Positions 19,217 to 28,539 of a DNA stretch of 64,000 nt are shown in pieces. The position numbers and the translations under genes are program-made. The first letter of the stretch is position 1; each line of letters starts with the position of its first letter. The stretch comes from Pseudoxanthomonas kaohsiungensis (GTDB lineage: Bacteria > Pseudomonadota > Gammaproteobacteria > Xanthomonadales > Xanthomonadaceae): NCBI RefSeq assembly GCF_010211765.1, contig NZ_PDWO01000006.1, positions 62,001-126,000 of the forward strand, in the 5' to 3' direction. Under the pieces are notes generated by a model that saw only the letters and a program-made list of their open reading frames with translations, was not told the DNA's origin and did no database searches.

Positions 19217-21346
19217 ATGTCCCGTTTCGCCCAGGCCTGCCTGTTCGCAGGCCTCATCGCCGCCGGTGCGGCCCATGCCCAGGAGCCCGCCGTGGCCAAC
19301 GACCCCTACCAGTGGCTGGAGGACGTGACCGGCGACAAGCCGCTGGACTGGGTCCGTGCCCAGAACGCGAAGACCGACGCCGCGCTGGCGTCCACCCCCG
19401 AGTTCAAGGCGATGGAGGCGGGCATCCGCGAGGTCCTCGATTCCGACGCCAAGATTCCCGGCGTGCAGAAGATCGGCGACTGGTACTACAACTTCTGGAA
19501 GGACCGGAACCACGAGCGCGGCATCTGGCGCCGGACCACGCTGGAGGAGTACCGCAAGCCGAACCCGGCCTGGGAGACGATCATCGACCTGGATGCGCTG
19601 AACAAGGCCGAGGGCGAGAACTGGGTCTGGCACGGCGCCGACTGCCTGCGTCCGGAATACAACCGCTGCCTGGTCGCGCTGTCGCGCGGCGGCGCCGACG
19701 CCGACGTCACCCGCGAGTTCGATGTCGCCAGCAGGCGCTGGGTCGAGGGCGGCTTCTTCCGTCCGGAGGCCAAGGGCGCGCTCGGCTGGATCGACCGCGA
19801 CACCGTCTACGTCTACACCGACTTCGGCGCCGGCACGATGACCGAGTCCGGCTATCCGCGGGTGGTCAAGCGCTGGAAGCGCGGCACGCCGCTGGAATCG
19901 GCGCAGGTGGTGTACGAGGGCAAGGCGGACGACATGTACATCGCCGCCTACCACGACGACACGCCGGGCTTCGAGCGCGACTTCGTCAGCCGCACGCTGG
20001 CCTTCTACAACGACGAGCTGTACCTGGTCGGCAAGGACGGCAAGCTGGCCAAGGTCGATGCGCCCAATTCGGCCAACAAGGGCGTCAAGCGCCAGTGGCT
20101 GACCCTGGAGTTGCGCGAGCCGTGGACGGTGGGCGGCAAGACCTACCCGGCCGGCTCGCTGCTGGCCACGGACTTCGACGGCTTCATGGCCGGCAAGCGC
20201 GAGTTCGACGTGCTGTTCGAGCCGACCGACAGCACCTCGCTGGCCAGCTACTCGTGGACGAAGTCGCACCTGGTGCTGAACGTGCTGGACGACGTGAAGA
20301 ACCGGCTCAGCGTGCTGACCCCGACCGCGCAGGGCTGGAAGCGCGGGGAATTCGTGGGTGCGCCGGCGTTCGGCACGCTGGGCGTGTCGGCGGTGGACGA
20401 CGACGAATCCGACGCGGTGTGGCTGACCGCCACCGACTACCTGACCCCGACCACCCTGTCGCTGACCCAGTTGGGCAAGGCGCCGGAGCAGCTCAAGGCG
20501 ATGCCGTCGTTCTTCGACGGCTCCAACGACGTGATCGAGCAGCATTTCGCCACCAGCAAGGACGGCACCCGCGTGCCGTACTTCCTGGTGCGGCCGAAGG
20601 GGCTCAAGGCCGATGGCAGCAACCCGACCCTGCTGTACGGCTACGGCGGTTTCGAGATCGCGCTGACCCCCGGCTATTCCGGCGGCCTGGGCCGTTCGTG
20701 GCTCGATCGCGGCGGCGTGTACGCGGTGGCCAACATCCGCGGCGGCGGCGAGTACGGGCCGCGCTGGCACCAGGCCGCGCTCAAGGCCAACCGGCACAAG
20801 GCCTACGAGGACTTCGCCGCGGTCGCCCAGGACCTGATCGACCGCAGGATCACCTCGCCGCGGCACCTCGGCGTGCAGGGCGGCAGCAACGGTGGCCTGC
20901 TGACCGGCAACATGCTCACCCAGTACCCGGAGCTGTTCGGCGCGGTGGTGGTGCAGGTGCCGCTGCTGGACATGAAGCGCTACAACAAGCTGCTGGCGGG
21001 CGCCTCGTGGATGGCCGAGTACGGCAACCCGGACACGGCCGACTGGGAGTACATCCGGACGTTCTCGCCGTACCACCTGTTCGATCCGGCGAAGACCTAC
21101 CCGCCGGTGATCTTCACCACCTCCACCCGCGATGACCGCGTCCATCCCGGCCACGCGCGCAAGATGGCGGCGAAGATGATCGAGGCCGGCAAGGACGTGA
21201 CCTACTACGAGAACATCGAAGGCGGCCACGGCGGCGCGGCCAACAACGCCCAGGCCGCGCACATGGCGGCGCTGGCGTACAGCTTCCTGTGGCAGCGGCT
21301 GTCGGCCGGCGCAGACGGCGGCGCCGACGGCGCCGTCGGCAAGTAA
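19217..21346 (+). CDS. Prolyl oligopeptidase family serine peptidase (S9A), exported
   Basis: A 709-aa peptidase of the prolyl oligopeptidase family that cleaves short peptides, usually after proline. A signal peptide (MSRFAQACLFAGLIAAGAAHA) predicts a periplasmic location. The N-terminal beta-propeller opens with NDPYQWLEDV. The C-terminal alpha/beta hydrolase has the nucleophile S557 in GGSNGGLL, the acid in TSTRDDRVHP and the histidine in EGGHGG. The ATG at 19217 is preferred to the TTG one codon upstream. It is the first of two consecutive S9 genes. Both are exported but only distantly alike, so a recent duplication is unlikely. Confidence 0.92.
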   Translation: MSRFAQACLFAGLIAAGAAHAQEPAVANDPYQWLEDVTGDKPLDWVRAQNAKTDAALASTPEFKAMEAGIREVLDSDAKIPGVQKIGDWYYNFWKDRNHERGIWRRTTLEEYRKPNPAWETIIDLDALNKAEGENWVWHGADCLRPEYNRCLVALSRGGADADVTREFDVASRRWVEGGFFRPEAKGALGWIDRDTVYVYTDFGAGTMTESGYPRVVKRWKRGTPLESAQVVYEGKADDMYIAAYHDDTPGFERDFVSRTLAFYNDELYLVGKDGKLAKVDAPNSANKGVKRQWLTLELREPWTVGGKTYPAGSLLATDFDGFMAGKREFDVLFEPTDSTSLASYSWTKSHLVLNVLDDVKNRLSVLTPTAQGWKRGEFVGAPAFGTLGVSAVDDDESDAVWLTATDYLTPTTLSLTQLGKAPEQLKAMPSFFDGSNDVIEQHFATSKDGTRVPYFLVRPKGLKADGSNPTLLYGYGGFEIALTPGYSGGLGRSWLDRGGVYAVANIRGGGEYGPRWHQAALKANRHKAYEDFAAVAQDLIDRRITSPRHLGVQGGSNGGLLTGNMLTQYPELFGAVVVQVPLLDMKRYNKLLAGASWMAEYGNPDTADWEYIRTFSPYHLFDPAKTYPPVIFTTSTRDDRVHPGHARKMAAKMIEAGKDVTYYENIEGGHGGAANNAQAAHMAALAYSFLWQRLSAGADGGADGAVGK

Positions 21347-21355
21347 GGATCCACC

Positions 21356-21382
21356 CAGCGCCCCCGGAATCCGGGGGCGCTG
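21356..21382 (+). terminator. Strong hairpin between the two S9 peptidase genes
   Basis: A perfect 12-bp inverted repeat (21356-21367 with 21371-21382, loop AAT) lies 10 nt after the stop codon. No U-run follows, so it may be a weak terminator, a transcript-stabilising hairpin or a processing site. Confidence 0.55.
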
Positions 21383-21422
21383 CCCATGCGCGGCTTGGAA
21401 TCGCTCCGACCGGACCCCATCG

Positions 21423-23627
21423 ATGAAACTTCCCGCTTCGCTCCTGCTGGCCTTGCTGATGACCCTGCCGACCCCGCCCTCGAACGCCGCCGCGGCCCCG
21501 CCGGCCGCGCCTCCCGCGACCGCGCCCGATGCGGCGCGCAAGCCGCACCCGGTGACCGCGCCGTTCGGCGCCACCCGGGAGGACGAGTACTACTGGCTGC
21601 GCGACGACGACCGCAAGGACGCGGCCATGCTGGCCTACCTCGAGGCGGAGAACGCCTGGACCGACGCGGTGATGGCCCCGCTCAAGCCGCTGCAGGACAA
21701 GCTCTACGACGAGATCGTCGGCCGCATCAAGCAGGACGACAGCTCGGTGCCCTACCGCGAGCGCGGCTGGTGGTACTACTCGCGCTTCGAGAGGGGCAAG
21801 GACTACCCGGTGCATGCGCGCCGCCAGGACGGCCCGGGCATCGATGCGCTGTCGATCCAGGCCGCCAACGAGCGCGGCGACTTCGCCGGCGAACAGGTGC
21901 TGCTCGACGTCAACGCCATGGCCGAGGGCAAGGGTTACTTCAGCGTTGGCGACTATGCCGTCAGCCAGGACAACCGGATCCTGGCGTGGGCCGACGATGC
22001 GGTCGGCCGCCGCCAGTACACGATCCGCTTCCGCGACCTGGAAACGGGCCGGGTATGGCCGGAGACGATCGAGGGCGTTTCGCCCAACCTCGTCTGGGCC
22101 GACGACAACCGCACCCTGTTTTACGTCGAGAACGACCCGGAGACCCTGCTCACCGTGCGGGTGAAGAAGCACGTGCTCGGCACGCCGGTGGCGCAGGACG
22201 CGCTGGTCTACGAGGAGCACGACGACAGCTTCTACATGGGCATCGGCCGCACCCGCGACGACCGCTTCGTCACCATCGGCGTGGAAAGCACGGTCGCGTC
22301 CGAGCTGCGCTACGCGCCGGCGGCCGACCCGCGAGCGTTCACCGTGCTGGCCAAGCGCCAGCGCGACGTGGAATACGACGCCGACCACCTCGGCGGCCGC
22401 TGGGTGATCCGCACCAACGCGCCCGGCGCCGACGGCAGGCCGGCGACCAACTTCAAGCTGGCTACCGCGCCCAGCGACGCGACCTCGCGCGCGCAGTGGA
22501 GCGACTGGCTGGCGCACGATCCGGGCGTGTTCATCGAGGAGTTCGAGCTGTTCGACGGCTTCACCGCGGTGGCCGAGCGTTCCGGCGGCCTGGAGCGGAT
22601 CCGCCTGCTCAAGGCCGACGGCAGCCAGCAGTACGTCGCCGCCGACGAGCCGGTCTACTCGATGGGCCTGTCGGTCAACGCCGAGCCGGACAGCGGCTGG
22701 CTGCGCTACGGCTATACCTCGCTGGCCACGCCGGCGACCACCTACGAGCTGAACGTCGCCACCGGCGAGCGCCGCCTGCTCAAGCAGCAGCCCGTGCCTG
22801 GCTACGACCCGGCGAAGTACGTGACCGAGCGGGTGTGGGTGACCGCGCGCGACGGGGCGAAGGTCCCGGTGTCGCTGGTATACCGCAAGGGGCTGCGCAA
22901 GGACGGCACCGCGCCGCTGTTCCAGTACGCCTACGGCAGCTACGGCATCTCGATGGATCCGGGCTTCAATTCGCCGGTGGTGAGCCTGCTCGACCGCGGC
23001 GTGGTCTACGCGATCGCCCACATCCGCGGCGGCCAGGAGATGGGCCGCCAGTGGTACGAGGACGGCAAGCTGCTGAAGAAGCAGAACACCTTCAACGACT
23101 TCGTCGACGTGACCCGCGAACTGGTGAAGCTCGGTTACGCCGCACCGGGACGCGTGGCCGCCTCCGGTGGCAGCGCCGGCGGCCTGCTGATGGGCGCGGT
23201 GGCCAACCAGGCCCCGGCCGACTACCGGGTGATGGTGGCGCAGGTGCCGTTCGTGGACGTGGTCACCACCATGCTCGACGAATCCATCCCGCTGACCACC
23301 AACGAGTACGACGAGTGGGGCAACCCGCAGGAACGGCGGTTCTACGACTACATGCTGTCGTACTCGCCCTACGACAACGTCAGGGCGCAGGACTACCCGG
23401 CGCTGTTCGTCGGCACCGGCCTGTGGGATTCGCAGGTGCAGTACTGGGAGCCGGCCAAGTGGGTGGCCCGGTTGCGCGACGTGAACACCGGCACCCGCCC
23501 GGTGGTGTTCCGCACCAACATGGAGGCCGGCCACGGCGGCAAGTCGGGCCGCTTCCAGCGCTTCCGCGAGCAGGCCGAGTACTACGCCTTCGTGCTCGAC
23601 CAGCTGGGCGTGGCCGAGGCGAAGTAG
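21423..23627 (+). CDS. Oligopeptidase B-like serine peptidase (S9A), exported
   Basis: A 734-aa S9 peptidase close to oligopeptidase B (PtrB), which cuts small peptides after Arg or Lys. A signal peptide (MKLPASLLLALLMTLPTPPSNA) and a Pro/Ala linker precede the propeller domain, which starts at DEYYWLRDDDRKD. The catalytic domain has the nucleophile S584 in SGGSAGGLL, FVGTGLWDSQV around the acid, and the histidine in EAGHGGKSGR. Classical enterobacterial PtrB is cytosolic, so the export signal is a group-specific difference. A 12-bp hairpin separates it from the upstream S9 gene. Confidence 0.92.
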   Translation: MKLPASLLLALLMTLPTPPSNAAAAPPAAPPATAPDAARKPHPVTAPFGATREDEYYWLRDDDRKDAAMLAYLEAENAWTDAVMAPLKPLQDKLYDEIVGRIKQDDSSVPYRERGWWYYSRFERGKDYPVHARRQDGPGIDALSIQAANERGDFAGEQVLLDVNAMAEGKGYFSVGDYAVSQDNRILAWADDAVGRRQYTIRFRDLETGRVWPETIEGVSPNLVWADDNRTLFYVENDPETLLTVRVKKHVLGTPVAQDALVYEEHDDSFYMGIGRTRDDRFVTIGVESTVASELRYAPAADPRAFTVLAKRQRDVEYDADHLGGRWVIRTNAPGADGRPATNFKLATAPSDATSRAQWSDWLAHDPGVFIEEFELFDGFTAVAERSGGLERIRLLKADGSQQYVAADEPVYSMGLSVNAEPDSGWLRYGYTSLATPATTYELNVATGERRLLKQQPVPGYDPAKYVTERVWVTARDGAKVPVSLVYRKGLRKDGTAPLFQYAYGSYGISMDPGFNSPVVSLLDRGVVYAIAHIRGGQEMGRQWYEDGKLLKKQNTFNDFVDVTRELVKLGYAAPGRVAASGGSAGGLLMGAVANQAPADYRVMVAQVPFVDVVTTMLDESIPLTTNEYDEWGNPQERRFYDYMLSYSPYDNVRAQDYPALFVGTGLWDSQVQYWEPAKWVARLRDVNTGTRPVVFRTNMEAGHGGKSGRFQRFREQAEYYAFVLDQLGVAEAK

Positions 23628-23669
23628 CGCATCCGATCACCCCCTCCCCGCAGGCGGAGGGAGTTCTCT

Positions 23670-23762
23670 GTAGGAGCCGATTCATCGGCGACAGGTGCGT
23701 CGGAATCACGAGGGCTTCGCTTGTGCCGACAGCGTCGGGTCACCGATGAATCGGCTCCTGCA
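23670..23762. repeat. GTAG-headed palindromic repeat pair (family A, copy 3)
   Basis: The left arm at 23670-23692 starts GTAGGAGCCGATTCATCGGC. The right arm at 23739-23762 is its near complement, with the core GATGAATCGGCTCC. The arms are inverted relative to each other, about 46 nt apart, and each forms its own hairpin. The element sits between the S9 peptidase and the DUF454 gene. Confidence 0.85.
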
Positions 23763-23781
23763 AGGCGGGCCGGCCGGCGCC

Positions 23782-23787
23782 TATCAT
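23782..23787 (+). promoter_or_regulatory. -10-like box TATCAT before the DUF454 gene
   Basis: TATCAT lies 8 nt before the ATG at 23796 without a Shine-Dalgarno, similar to the other leaderless-type starts. Confidence 0.3.
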
Positions 23788-23795
23788 GGGCACCG

Positions 23796-24209
23796 ATGGG
23801 CGACCGCGACCGCAACCGATTCCGCTGGGCCTGGTGGCTGCTCGCCTACGCCAGCCTGGGCGTGGGCATCGTCGGCATCTTCGTGCCGGGCCTGCCGACC
23901 ACCGTGTTCGTGATCGTCGCCGCCTGGGCCGCCACGCGCGGCTCGCGTCGGCTGGAGCGTCGGCTGCTGGCCCATCCGCACTTCGGCCCGGTGATCCTGG
24001 CCTGGCGCGAGCATGGCGCGGTCCCGCGCCGCGCCAAGTGGGCGGCGACCTGGATGATGCTGGCCTGCGCCGCGATCCTGCTGCTGGTGATGGCGACGGT
24101 ACCTTCGCACAGCGCCTGGATGGCCGTCCTGCCGATCGCCTGCATGGCCGTGGTCGGCACCTGGCTGTGGCTGCGGCCGGAGCCGACGCCGCGCGAGCCC
24201 GGGCCTTGA
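23796..24209 (+). CDS. YbaN-family (DUF454) inner-membrane protein
   Basis: A 137-aa membrane protein of the YbaN/DUF454 family, whose function is unknown. The GIVGIFVPGLPTTVFVI motif in the first hairpin of helices is the family hallmark. Two further helices span about residues 75-92 and 98-118. The N-terminus is basic (MGDRDRNRFR). The C-terminus is Pro-rich. The frame is clear of the repeat upstream, and the start is the ATG closest to a TATCAT box. The lptM-dapF cluster follows about 40 nt later. Confidence 0.85.
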   Translation: MGDRDRNRFRWAWWLLAYASLGVGIVGIFVPGLPTTVFVIVAAWAATRGSRRLERRLLAHPHFGPVILAWREHGAVPRRAKWAATWMMLACAAILLLVMATVPSHSAWMAVLPIACMAVVGTWLWLRPEPTPREPGP

Positions 24210-24239
24210 TGCGCACACGGCCCCTTGGCGCGGCCTCGT

Positions 24240-24245
24240 TATACT
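24240..24245 (+). promoter_or_regulatory. -10 box TATACT before lptM
   Basis: TATACT ends 7 nt before the lptM ATG and no Shine-Dalgarno is visible, so transcription probably starts at or next to the start codon. Confidence 0.5.
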
Positions 24246-24252
24246 GCCGCGC

Positions 24253-24489
24253 ATGAACCTCAAGACGATCCTTTCCGCCGTTGCCGTCGTCCTGGTCCTG
24301 GCCGCCTGCGGCAACAAGGGGCCGCTGGTGATGCCGCAGAAGCCGGTGCCGGTGGAGCAGGAGATGCCCGCACCGCCGCCGGCCGAAACACCCCCGGCCA
24401 CCGAGCCCGGACCCGCCGTCGACCCGGCCCTGCAGGACCAGGCCGACGACGCGGTGGACGACCCGACCGGCGGCGACGGGGATGGCTGA
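24253..24489 (+). CDS. lptM: LptM (YifL)-like small lipoprotein
   Basis: A 78-aa lipoprotein. The signal peptide ends in the lipobox LAAC, and the mature N-terminus CGNKGPL is the LptM/YifL family signature. In Escherichia coli LptM binds the LptDE translocon and aids LptD disulfide maturation; the same role here is inferred from family and position upstream of dapF. The rest is a Pro/Ala linker and an acidic tail ([14 protein letters not shown]). It overlaps dapF by 8 nt. Confidence 0.85.
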   Translation: MNLKTILSAVAVVLVLAACGNKGPLVMPQKPVPVEQEMPAPPPAETPPATEPGPAVDPALQDQADDAVDDPTGGDGDG

Positions 24490-25321
24490 GCCGCTGCGCT
24501 TCAGCAAGATGCACGGCGCGGGCAACGACTTCGTCGTCATCGACCTGCGCGACGGCACGCCGCCGCCCGACGCCGCGCTCGCCTCCCGGCTGGCCGATCG
24601 CCACACCGGCGTGGGCTGCGACCAGATCCTGACCATCGAAGCGCCGCGCAGTCCCGGCGCGGTCGCCGCGTACGGCATCTGGAACGCCGACGGCAGTCCG
24701 TCGGGCCAGTGCGGCAACGGCGCGCGCTGCGTGGCCGCCTGGCTGGTCCGCGACGGCAGCGCATCGGGTGCGCGCTTCGTGGTCGACAGCCCGGTCGGCC
24801 GCCACGAGGTGGAGAACGTGGGCGACGGCCGCTACGCGATCGCCATGGGCGTGCCGCGTTTCGATCCGGCCGACGTGCCGCTGGCCGGGCTCGCTGCTGC
24901 CGGCGACCAGTACGCGCTGGACCTGGAAGGCGGCAGCGTGGCGTTCGCCGCCGTGTCGATGGGCAACCCGCATGCGGTGATCGAGGTGCCCGACGTGGCC
25001 GCCGCCGACGTCGCCGGCATCGGCCCGGCCCTGCAGCGTTCGCCGGCGTTCCCGCAGTCGGTCAATGTCGGCTTCGTCCAGGTGCTGGCGCCGGACCACG
25101 TCCGCCTGCGCGTGTTCGAGCGCGGCGTCGGCGAGACCCTGGCCTGCGGCAGCGGCGCCTGTGCGGCGGTGGCTGCGCTGGTCCGCCGCGGCCGCATCGC
25201 GCGCGAGGCGACCGTGTCGCTGCCCGGCGGCGACCTGCGCATCCGCTGGCCGGACGACCGCGCGGAGGTCATCATGGCCGGACCGGCGGCTTTCGTATTC
25301 GAGGGGGAATGGCAGGCATGA
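24482..25321 (+). CDS. dapF: Diaminopimelate epimerase
   Basis: DapF converts LL- to meso-diaminopimelate for lysine and peptidoglycan synthesis. The 279-aa protein opens with [19 protein letters not shown]. It carries the two catalytic cysteines, one in QCGNGARC (about residue 78) and one in [11 protein letters not shown] (about residue 221). The second-half substrate motif is GNPHAVIEV. It overlaps lptM by 8 nt and the DUF484 gene by 4 nt, indicating a tightly coupled operon. Confidence 0.97.
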   Translation: MAEPLRFSKMHGAGNDFVVIDLRDGTPPPDAALASRLADRHTGVGCDQILTIEAPRSPGAVAAYGIWNADGSPSGQCGNGARCVAAWLVRDGSASGARFVVDSPVGRHEVENVGDGRYAIAMGVPRFDPADVPLAGLAAAGDQYALDLEGGSVAFAAVSMGNPHAVIEVPDVAAADVAGIGPALQRSPAFPQSVNVGFVQVLAPDHVRLRVFERGVGETLACGSGACAAVAALVRRGRIAREATVSLPGGDLRIRWPDDRAEVIMAGPAAFVFEGEWQA

Positions 25322-26007
25322 GCGACCAGCTTCAGGACAAGCACGGCGAAAAGCTGGGCGCGCACGAGGTCGCGACCTGGCTGCGCCGGCATCCGGGATT
25401 CCTCAAGCAGTTTCCCGACCTGGCCCTGAGCCTGGTGGTGCCGCGCGACGACGGCCGTGCCGCCTCGCTGGCCAGCTACCAGCTGGAAGTGCTGCGCGAC
25501 AAGAACCGCGAACTGTCGCGGCGGCTGGCCGAACTGTCGGCCAACGCCCTGGAGAACGAGCGGCTGGCGGTGCGCACGCACCAGCTGACCCTGTCGCTGA
25601 TGCGCCAGGCTGACTACGCCGACACCCTGCGGGCGATGGCCGCCTCCCTGGCCGAGGACTTCAACGGCGACCTGGTGCGGATCGTCTCGTTCCGGCCGGT
25701 GACCGGGATGGAGGACGCCGAATGGCTGCAGGTACGCGGCGAAGGCGAACCCGAGCTCGTGCCGTTCCGCGACGCCCTGCGCGACGGCGAGCCGCTGTGC
25801 GGCCGCCTGCAGGCGGAAAAGAACGCGGTGCTGTACGGACCGCGCCAGGAGGAGGTGCAGTCCAGCGCGTTGCTGGCGCTGAGCGGCGTGGGCCTGGTGG
25901 CCGTCGGCAGCCACGACCCGAACCGCTTCTATCCCGGCATGGGCACCCTGTTCCTGCGGATGATGGGCGAGGCGCTGGTGGTGGCGCTGGAGCGTTTCGC
26001 CGACTGA
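25318..26007 (+). CDS. DUF484 family protein (YigA-like)
   Basis: A 229-aa cytosolic protein of the DUF484 family, always found between dapF and xerC in gammaproteobacteria. The family-typical [20 protein letters not shown] opens the protein, followed by a coiled coil (about residues 50-90) and a GAF-like domain ending in [21 protein letters not shown]. No biochemical function is established. The start overlaps the dapF stop by 4 nt (ATGA). Confidence 0.92.
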   Translation: MSDQLQDKHGEKLGAHEVATWLRRHPGFLKQFPDLALSLVVPRDDGRAASLASYQLEVLRDKNRELSRRLAELSANALENERLAVRTHQLTLSLMRQADYADTLRAMAASLAEDFNGDLVRIVSFRPVTGMEDAEWLQVRGEGEPELVPFRDALRDGEPLCGRLQAEKNAVLYGPRQEEVQSSALLALSGVGLVAVGSHDPNRFYPGMGTLFLRMMGEALVVALERFAD

Positions 26008-26124
26008 CGCCGATCGGCGCCGGCAGCCACAGGCTCCCGGCCGCAACGCAACCGGTGCCTGCGATTCTTCACCGTCCGTGGCGCGTTTGCGTTTTCCAGG
26101 ATCGCCCTGCGTGGCGGGCTTGGC

Positions 26125-26194
26125 GTAGAGCGGGGCTTGCCCCGCTGTTCGCTACGCCGGTAGACGTCGCGAAGCGGGGCAAGCCCCGCTCTAC
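26125..26194. repeat. GTAG-headed palindromic repeat pair (family B, copy 1)
   Basis: The left arm at 26125-26146 is GTAG plus the palindrome AGCGGGGCTTGCCCCGCT. The right arm at 26173-26194 is its exact inverted copy ending CTCTAC. The spacer is about 26 nt. The element lies in the 267-nt gap between DUF484 and xerC. Confidence 0.9.
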
Positions 26195-26239
26195 GAGCAC
26201 CACCACGAGGCCGGGATCGCGGCGTTGCCCGTTTGCGCG

Positions 26240-26261
26240 CATCATGCACCCATGCATGATG
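26240..26261. promoter_or_regulatory. Perfect 9-bp inverted repeat just before xerC
   Basis: CATCATGCA (26240-26248) and TGCATGATG (26253-26261) are exact inverted copies with a CCCA spacer. The repeat ends 13 nt before the xerC ATG and contains two out-of-frame ATGs. It is unrelated to the intergenic repeat families. It could be an operator or could occlude the xerC start in mRNA. Confidence 0.5.
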
Positions 26262-26274
26262 GCGGCCGCCCCCG

Positions 26275-27153
26275 ATGAACGGCATCGACGACTTTCTCGA
26301 GCACCTGCGCGTGGAACGGGCGATGTCGGCGCATACGCTCGACGCCTACCGCCGCGACCTCGATGCGCTCGCCGGCTGGGCGCTGGCGCAGGGCGCCGGC
26401 GAGACGTGCCGGCTCGATGCGACCCACCTGCGCGAGTTCGTCGCCGCCGAGCACCGGCGCGGGTTGTCGCCCAAGAGCCTGCAGCGGCGCCTGTCCGCCT
26501 GCCGCAGCTACTACGCCTGGCTGCTGAAGAACGGCGCGATTCCGGCCAGTCCCGCTGCCGGCCTGCGCGCGCCCAAGGCACCGCGACGCCTGCCGCAGGT
26601 GCTGGACGTGGACGAAGCGGTGCGGCTGGTCGAAGTGCCGACCGATACACCGCTGGGCCTGCGCGACCGCGCGCTGCTCGAGCTGTTCTACTCCTCCGGC
26701 CTGCGCCTGAGCGAGCTGTGCGCGCTGCGCTGGCGCGACCTGGACCTGGACGCGGGCCTGGTCACCGTGCTCGGCAAGGGCGCCAAGCAGCGCAGCGTGC
26801 CGGTCGGCTCGCACGCGCGCCGCGCGCTGGGCGATTGGCGCGCCTCGACCGGTGCACAGGCCGACGACTTCGTCTTCCCCGGCCGCGGCAGCGGCGCCAT
26901 CAGCCAGCGTGCCGTGCAGGTCCGCATCCGCCAGCTCGCCGCGCGCCAGGGCCTGTTCAAGAACGTGCACCCGCACATGCTGCGGCACAGCTTCGCCAGC
27001 CACGTGCTCGAATCCTCCGGCGACCTGCGTGGCGTGCAGGAGCTGCTCGGCCACGCCGACATCGCCACCACCCAGATCTACACCCATCTCGACTTCCAGC
27101 ACCTGGCCAAGGTCTACGACGCCGCGCACCCGCGCGCCCGGCGCAAGCGCTGA
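26275..27153 (+). CDS. xerC: Site-specific tyrosine recombinase XerC
   Basis: XerC acts with XerD at dif to resolve chromosome dimers. The 292-aa protein has the N-terminal SAM-like core-binding domain ([15 protein letters not shown]). All catalytic residues are present: R144 (GLRLSE), K168 (GKGAKQR), H234 and R237 (HMLRHSF), H260 (LLGHADI) and Y269 (TQIYTHL). Its place after dapF-DUF484 is the standard gammaproteobacterial order. The start is separated from DUF484 by a repeat and a 9-bp palindrome, so it may have its own promoter. Confidence 0.96.
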   Translation: MNGIDDFLEHLRVERAMSAHTLDAYRRDLDALAGWALAQGAGETCRLDATHLREFVAAEHRRGLSPKSLQRRLSACRSYYAWLLKNGAIPASPAAGLRAPKAPRRLPQVLDVDEAVRLVEVPTDTPLGLRDRALLELFYSSGLRLSELCALRWRDLDLDAGLVTVLGKGAKQRSVPVGSHARRALGDWRASTGAQADDFVFPGRGSGAISQRAVQVRIRQLAARQGLFKNVHPHMLRHSFASHVLESSGDLRGVQELLGHADIATTQIYTHLDFQHLAKVYDAAHPRARRKR

Positions 27154-27281
27154 GCCTGCGCCGCCGCCACCCGGCCTGCGCGCCGCCACGGCGGAGCCCG
27201 CGCATGCCATGTCCGGATCCGGCGAGCCGGCGGCGCGCGCGCCTGCGATCCTGCATGCCCCTCCTCTTGCAAGGTCCGCGC

Positions 27282-27776
27282 ATGTCGCCGTTCCGCCTGG
27301 CTGGCCTGGATCCGGCCCCTTTCGAACCGTTGTTCCTGCTCGACGACGCGGAGCTCGCCGCGCGTGGCATCGTCCGCCGTTTCGCCGACGCCGATCGCGG
27401 CTTTCCATGCCGTGTCGGCCTGGAGGACGCGCGCGTGGGCGAGGAGCTGCTGTTGCTGAACCACGAACACCTGTCCGCACGCTCGCCCTACCGCGCCAGC
27501 GGCCCGGTCTATGTCCGCCGCGGCGCGCGCCGGCGCGTGCTGCCGCCCGGCCAGGTGCCGCCGTACGTGGCCAGCCGGCTGATCTCGGTGCGCGCCTACG
27601 ACCGGGTGCACCGGATGGTGGACGCGCAGGTGTGCGAGGGCCGCGTGGTGGCCGCGTGGCTGGAGGCGGCGTTCGCACGCGCCGAGGTGGCCTATGCCCA
27701 CCTGCACAACGCCCGCCACGGTTGTTACTCCTGCCTGGCCGAACGGACCTGGACGCCGGCGGTGCGGAAGGCTTGA
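27282..27776 (+). CDS. DUF1203 family protein
   Basis: A 164-aa protein of the DUF1203 family, with no known function. Family-typical strings are [23 protein letters not shown], split around residue 50, and [15 protein letters not shown]. The C-terminal half contains [16 protein letters not shown] and a histidine/cysteine-rich end ([18 protein letters not shown]). The His and Cys residues could bind a metal, which is untested. ATG 27282 is preceded by AAGG. It lies between xerC and hslV, about 50 nt from the latter. It is not recognised as part of the HslVU system. Confidence 0.82.
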   Translation: MSPFRLAGLDPAPFEPLFLLDDAELAARGIVRRFADADRGFPCRVGLEDARVGEELLLLNHEHLSARSPYRASGPVYVRRGARRRVLPPGQVPPYVASRLISVRAYDRVHRMVDAQVCEGRVVAAWLEAAFARAEVAYAHLHNARHGCYSCLAERTWTPAVRKA

Positions 27777-27825
27777 TCGCGGCCGGGCCTGTCCCCATGT
27801 CCGTGTGACAGCCCACGGAGGCCGC

Positions 27826-28377
27826 ATGGACCCCAGCCAGAACCCCAACGTTTTCCACGCCACCACGATCGTCTGCGTGCGCCGCGGCGACAAGGTGGCC
27901 ATCGCCGGCGACGGCCAGGTCACGCTCGGCCACACGGTGATGAAGGGCAATGCGCGCAAGGTGCGGCGGCTGGGGCGCGACGGCCAGGTGCTGGCCGGCT
28001 TCGCCGGCGCGGCGGCCGATGCGTTCACCCTGTTCGAGCTGTTCGAGGCCAAGCTCGAGAAGCACGGGCAGCTCACCCGCGCCGCGGTGGAGCTGGCCAA
28101 GGACTGGCGCACCGAGCGCCGACTGGGCAAGCTCGAGGCGCTGCTGGCGGTGGCCGACCGCGAGACCTCGCTGGTCATCAGCGGCACCGGCGACGTGATC
28201 GAGCCGGAGGACGGCATCATCGCGATCGGATCCGGCGGCAGCTACGCGCTGTCGGCCGCGCGCGCGCTCATGGCCCACACGCAGCTCGACGCCAGGACGA
28301 TCGCCACCGAGGCGATCGGCATCGCCGGCGACATCTGCATCTACACCAACCGCAACGTCGTCGTCGAAGAACTCTGA
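27826..28377 (+). CDS. hslV: ATP-dependent protease subunit HslV
   Basis: The peptidase of the HslVU (ClpQY) proteasome-like complex. The 183-aa precursor has a short propeptide ([12 protein letters not shown]) before the catalytic Thr of TTIVCVRRG, which becomes the N-terminus after processing. Family motifs [38 protein letters not shown] and [16 protein letters not shown] follow. It is followed by hslU after a 162-nt spacer with no obvious gene, longer than in many genomes. Confidence 0.97.
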   Translation: MDPSQNPNVFHATTIVCVRRGDKVAIAGDGQVTLGHTVMKGNARKVRRLGRDGQVLAGFAGAAADAFTLFELFEAKLEKHGQLTRAAVELAKDWRTERRLGKLEALLAVADRETSLVISGTGDVIEPEDGIIAIGSGGSYALSAARALMAHTQLDARTIATEAIGIAGDICIYTNRNVVVEEL

Positions 28378-28539
28378 GGCCGCGTCATCGCACCGGCGCC
28401 GTCGCCATGCGGTGTCGCCGCGCCGGGCGCCAAGCCTGTTCCAGATCCCGCATCCCGTGATCGCCCCCGGCCCGGGGGCCGTCCACCCGAAGGCCGGCGG
28501 CCGCATGGCCCCGCCTTACAGCCACCAGTGAGCACGTCC

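Noticed and set aside
16886-21574. A minus-strand open frame of 1562 codons
   Set aside because: It lies opposite the WYL regulator, a small membrane protein gene and an S9 peptidase with clear motifs. Its translation is low-complexity Arg/Gly/Ala, typical of antisense frames in GC-rich DNA.
26125-26194. Rho-independent terminators at the family B repeats
   Set aside because: The hairpins are strong, but no U-run follows and the same unit recurs in unrelated contexts, so they are annotated as repeats.
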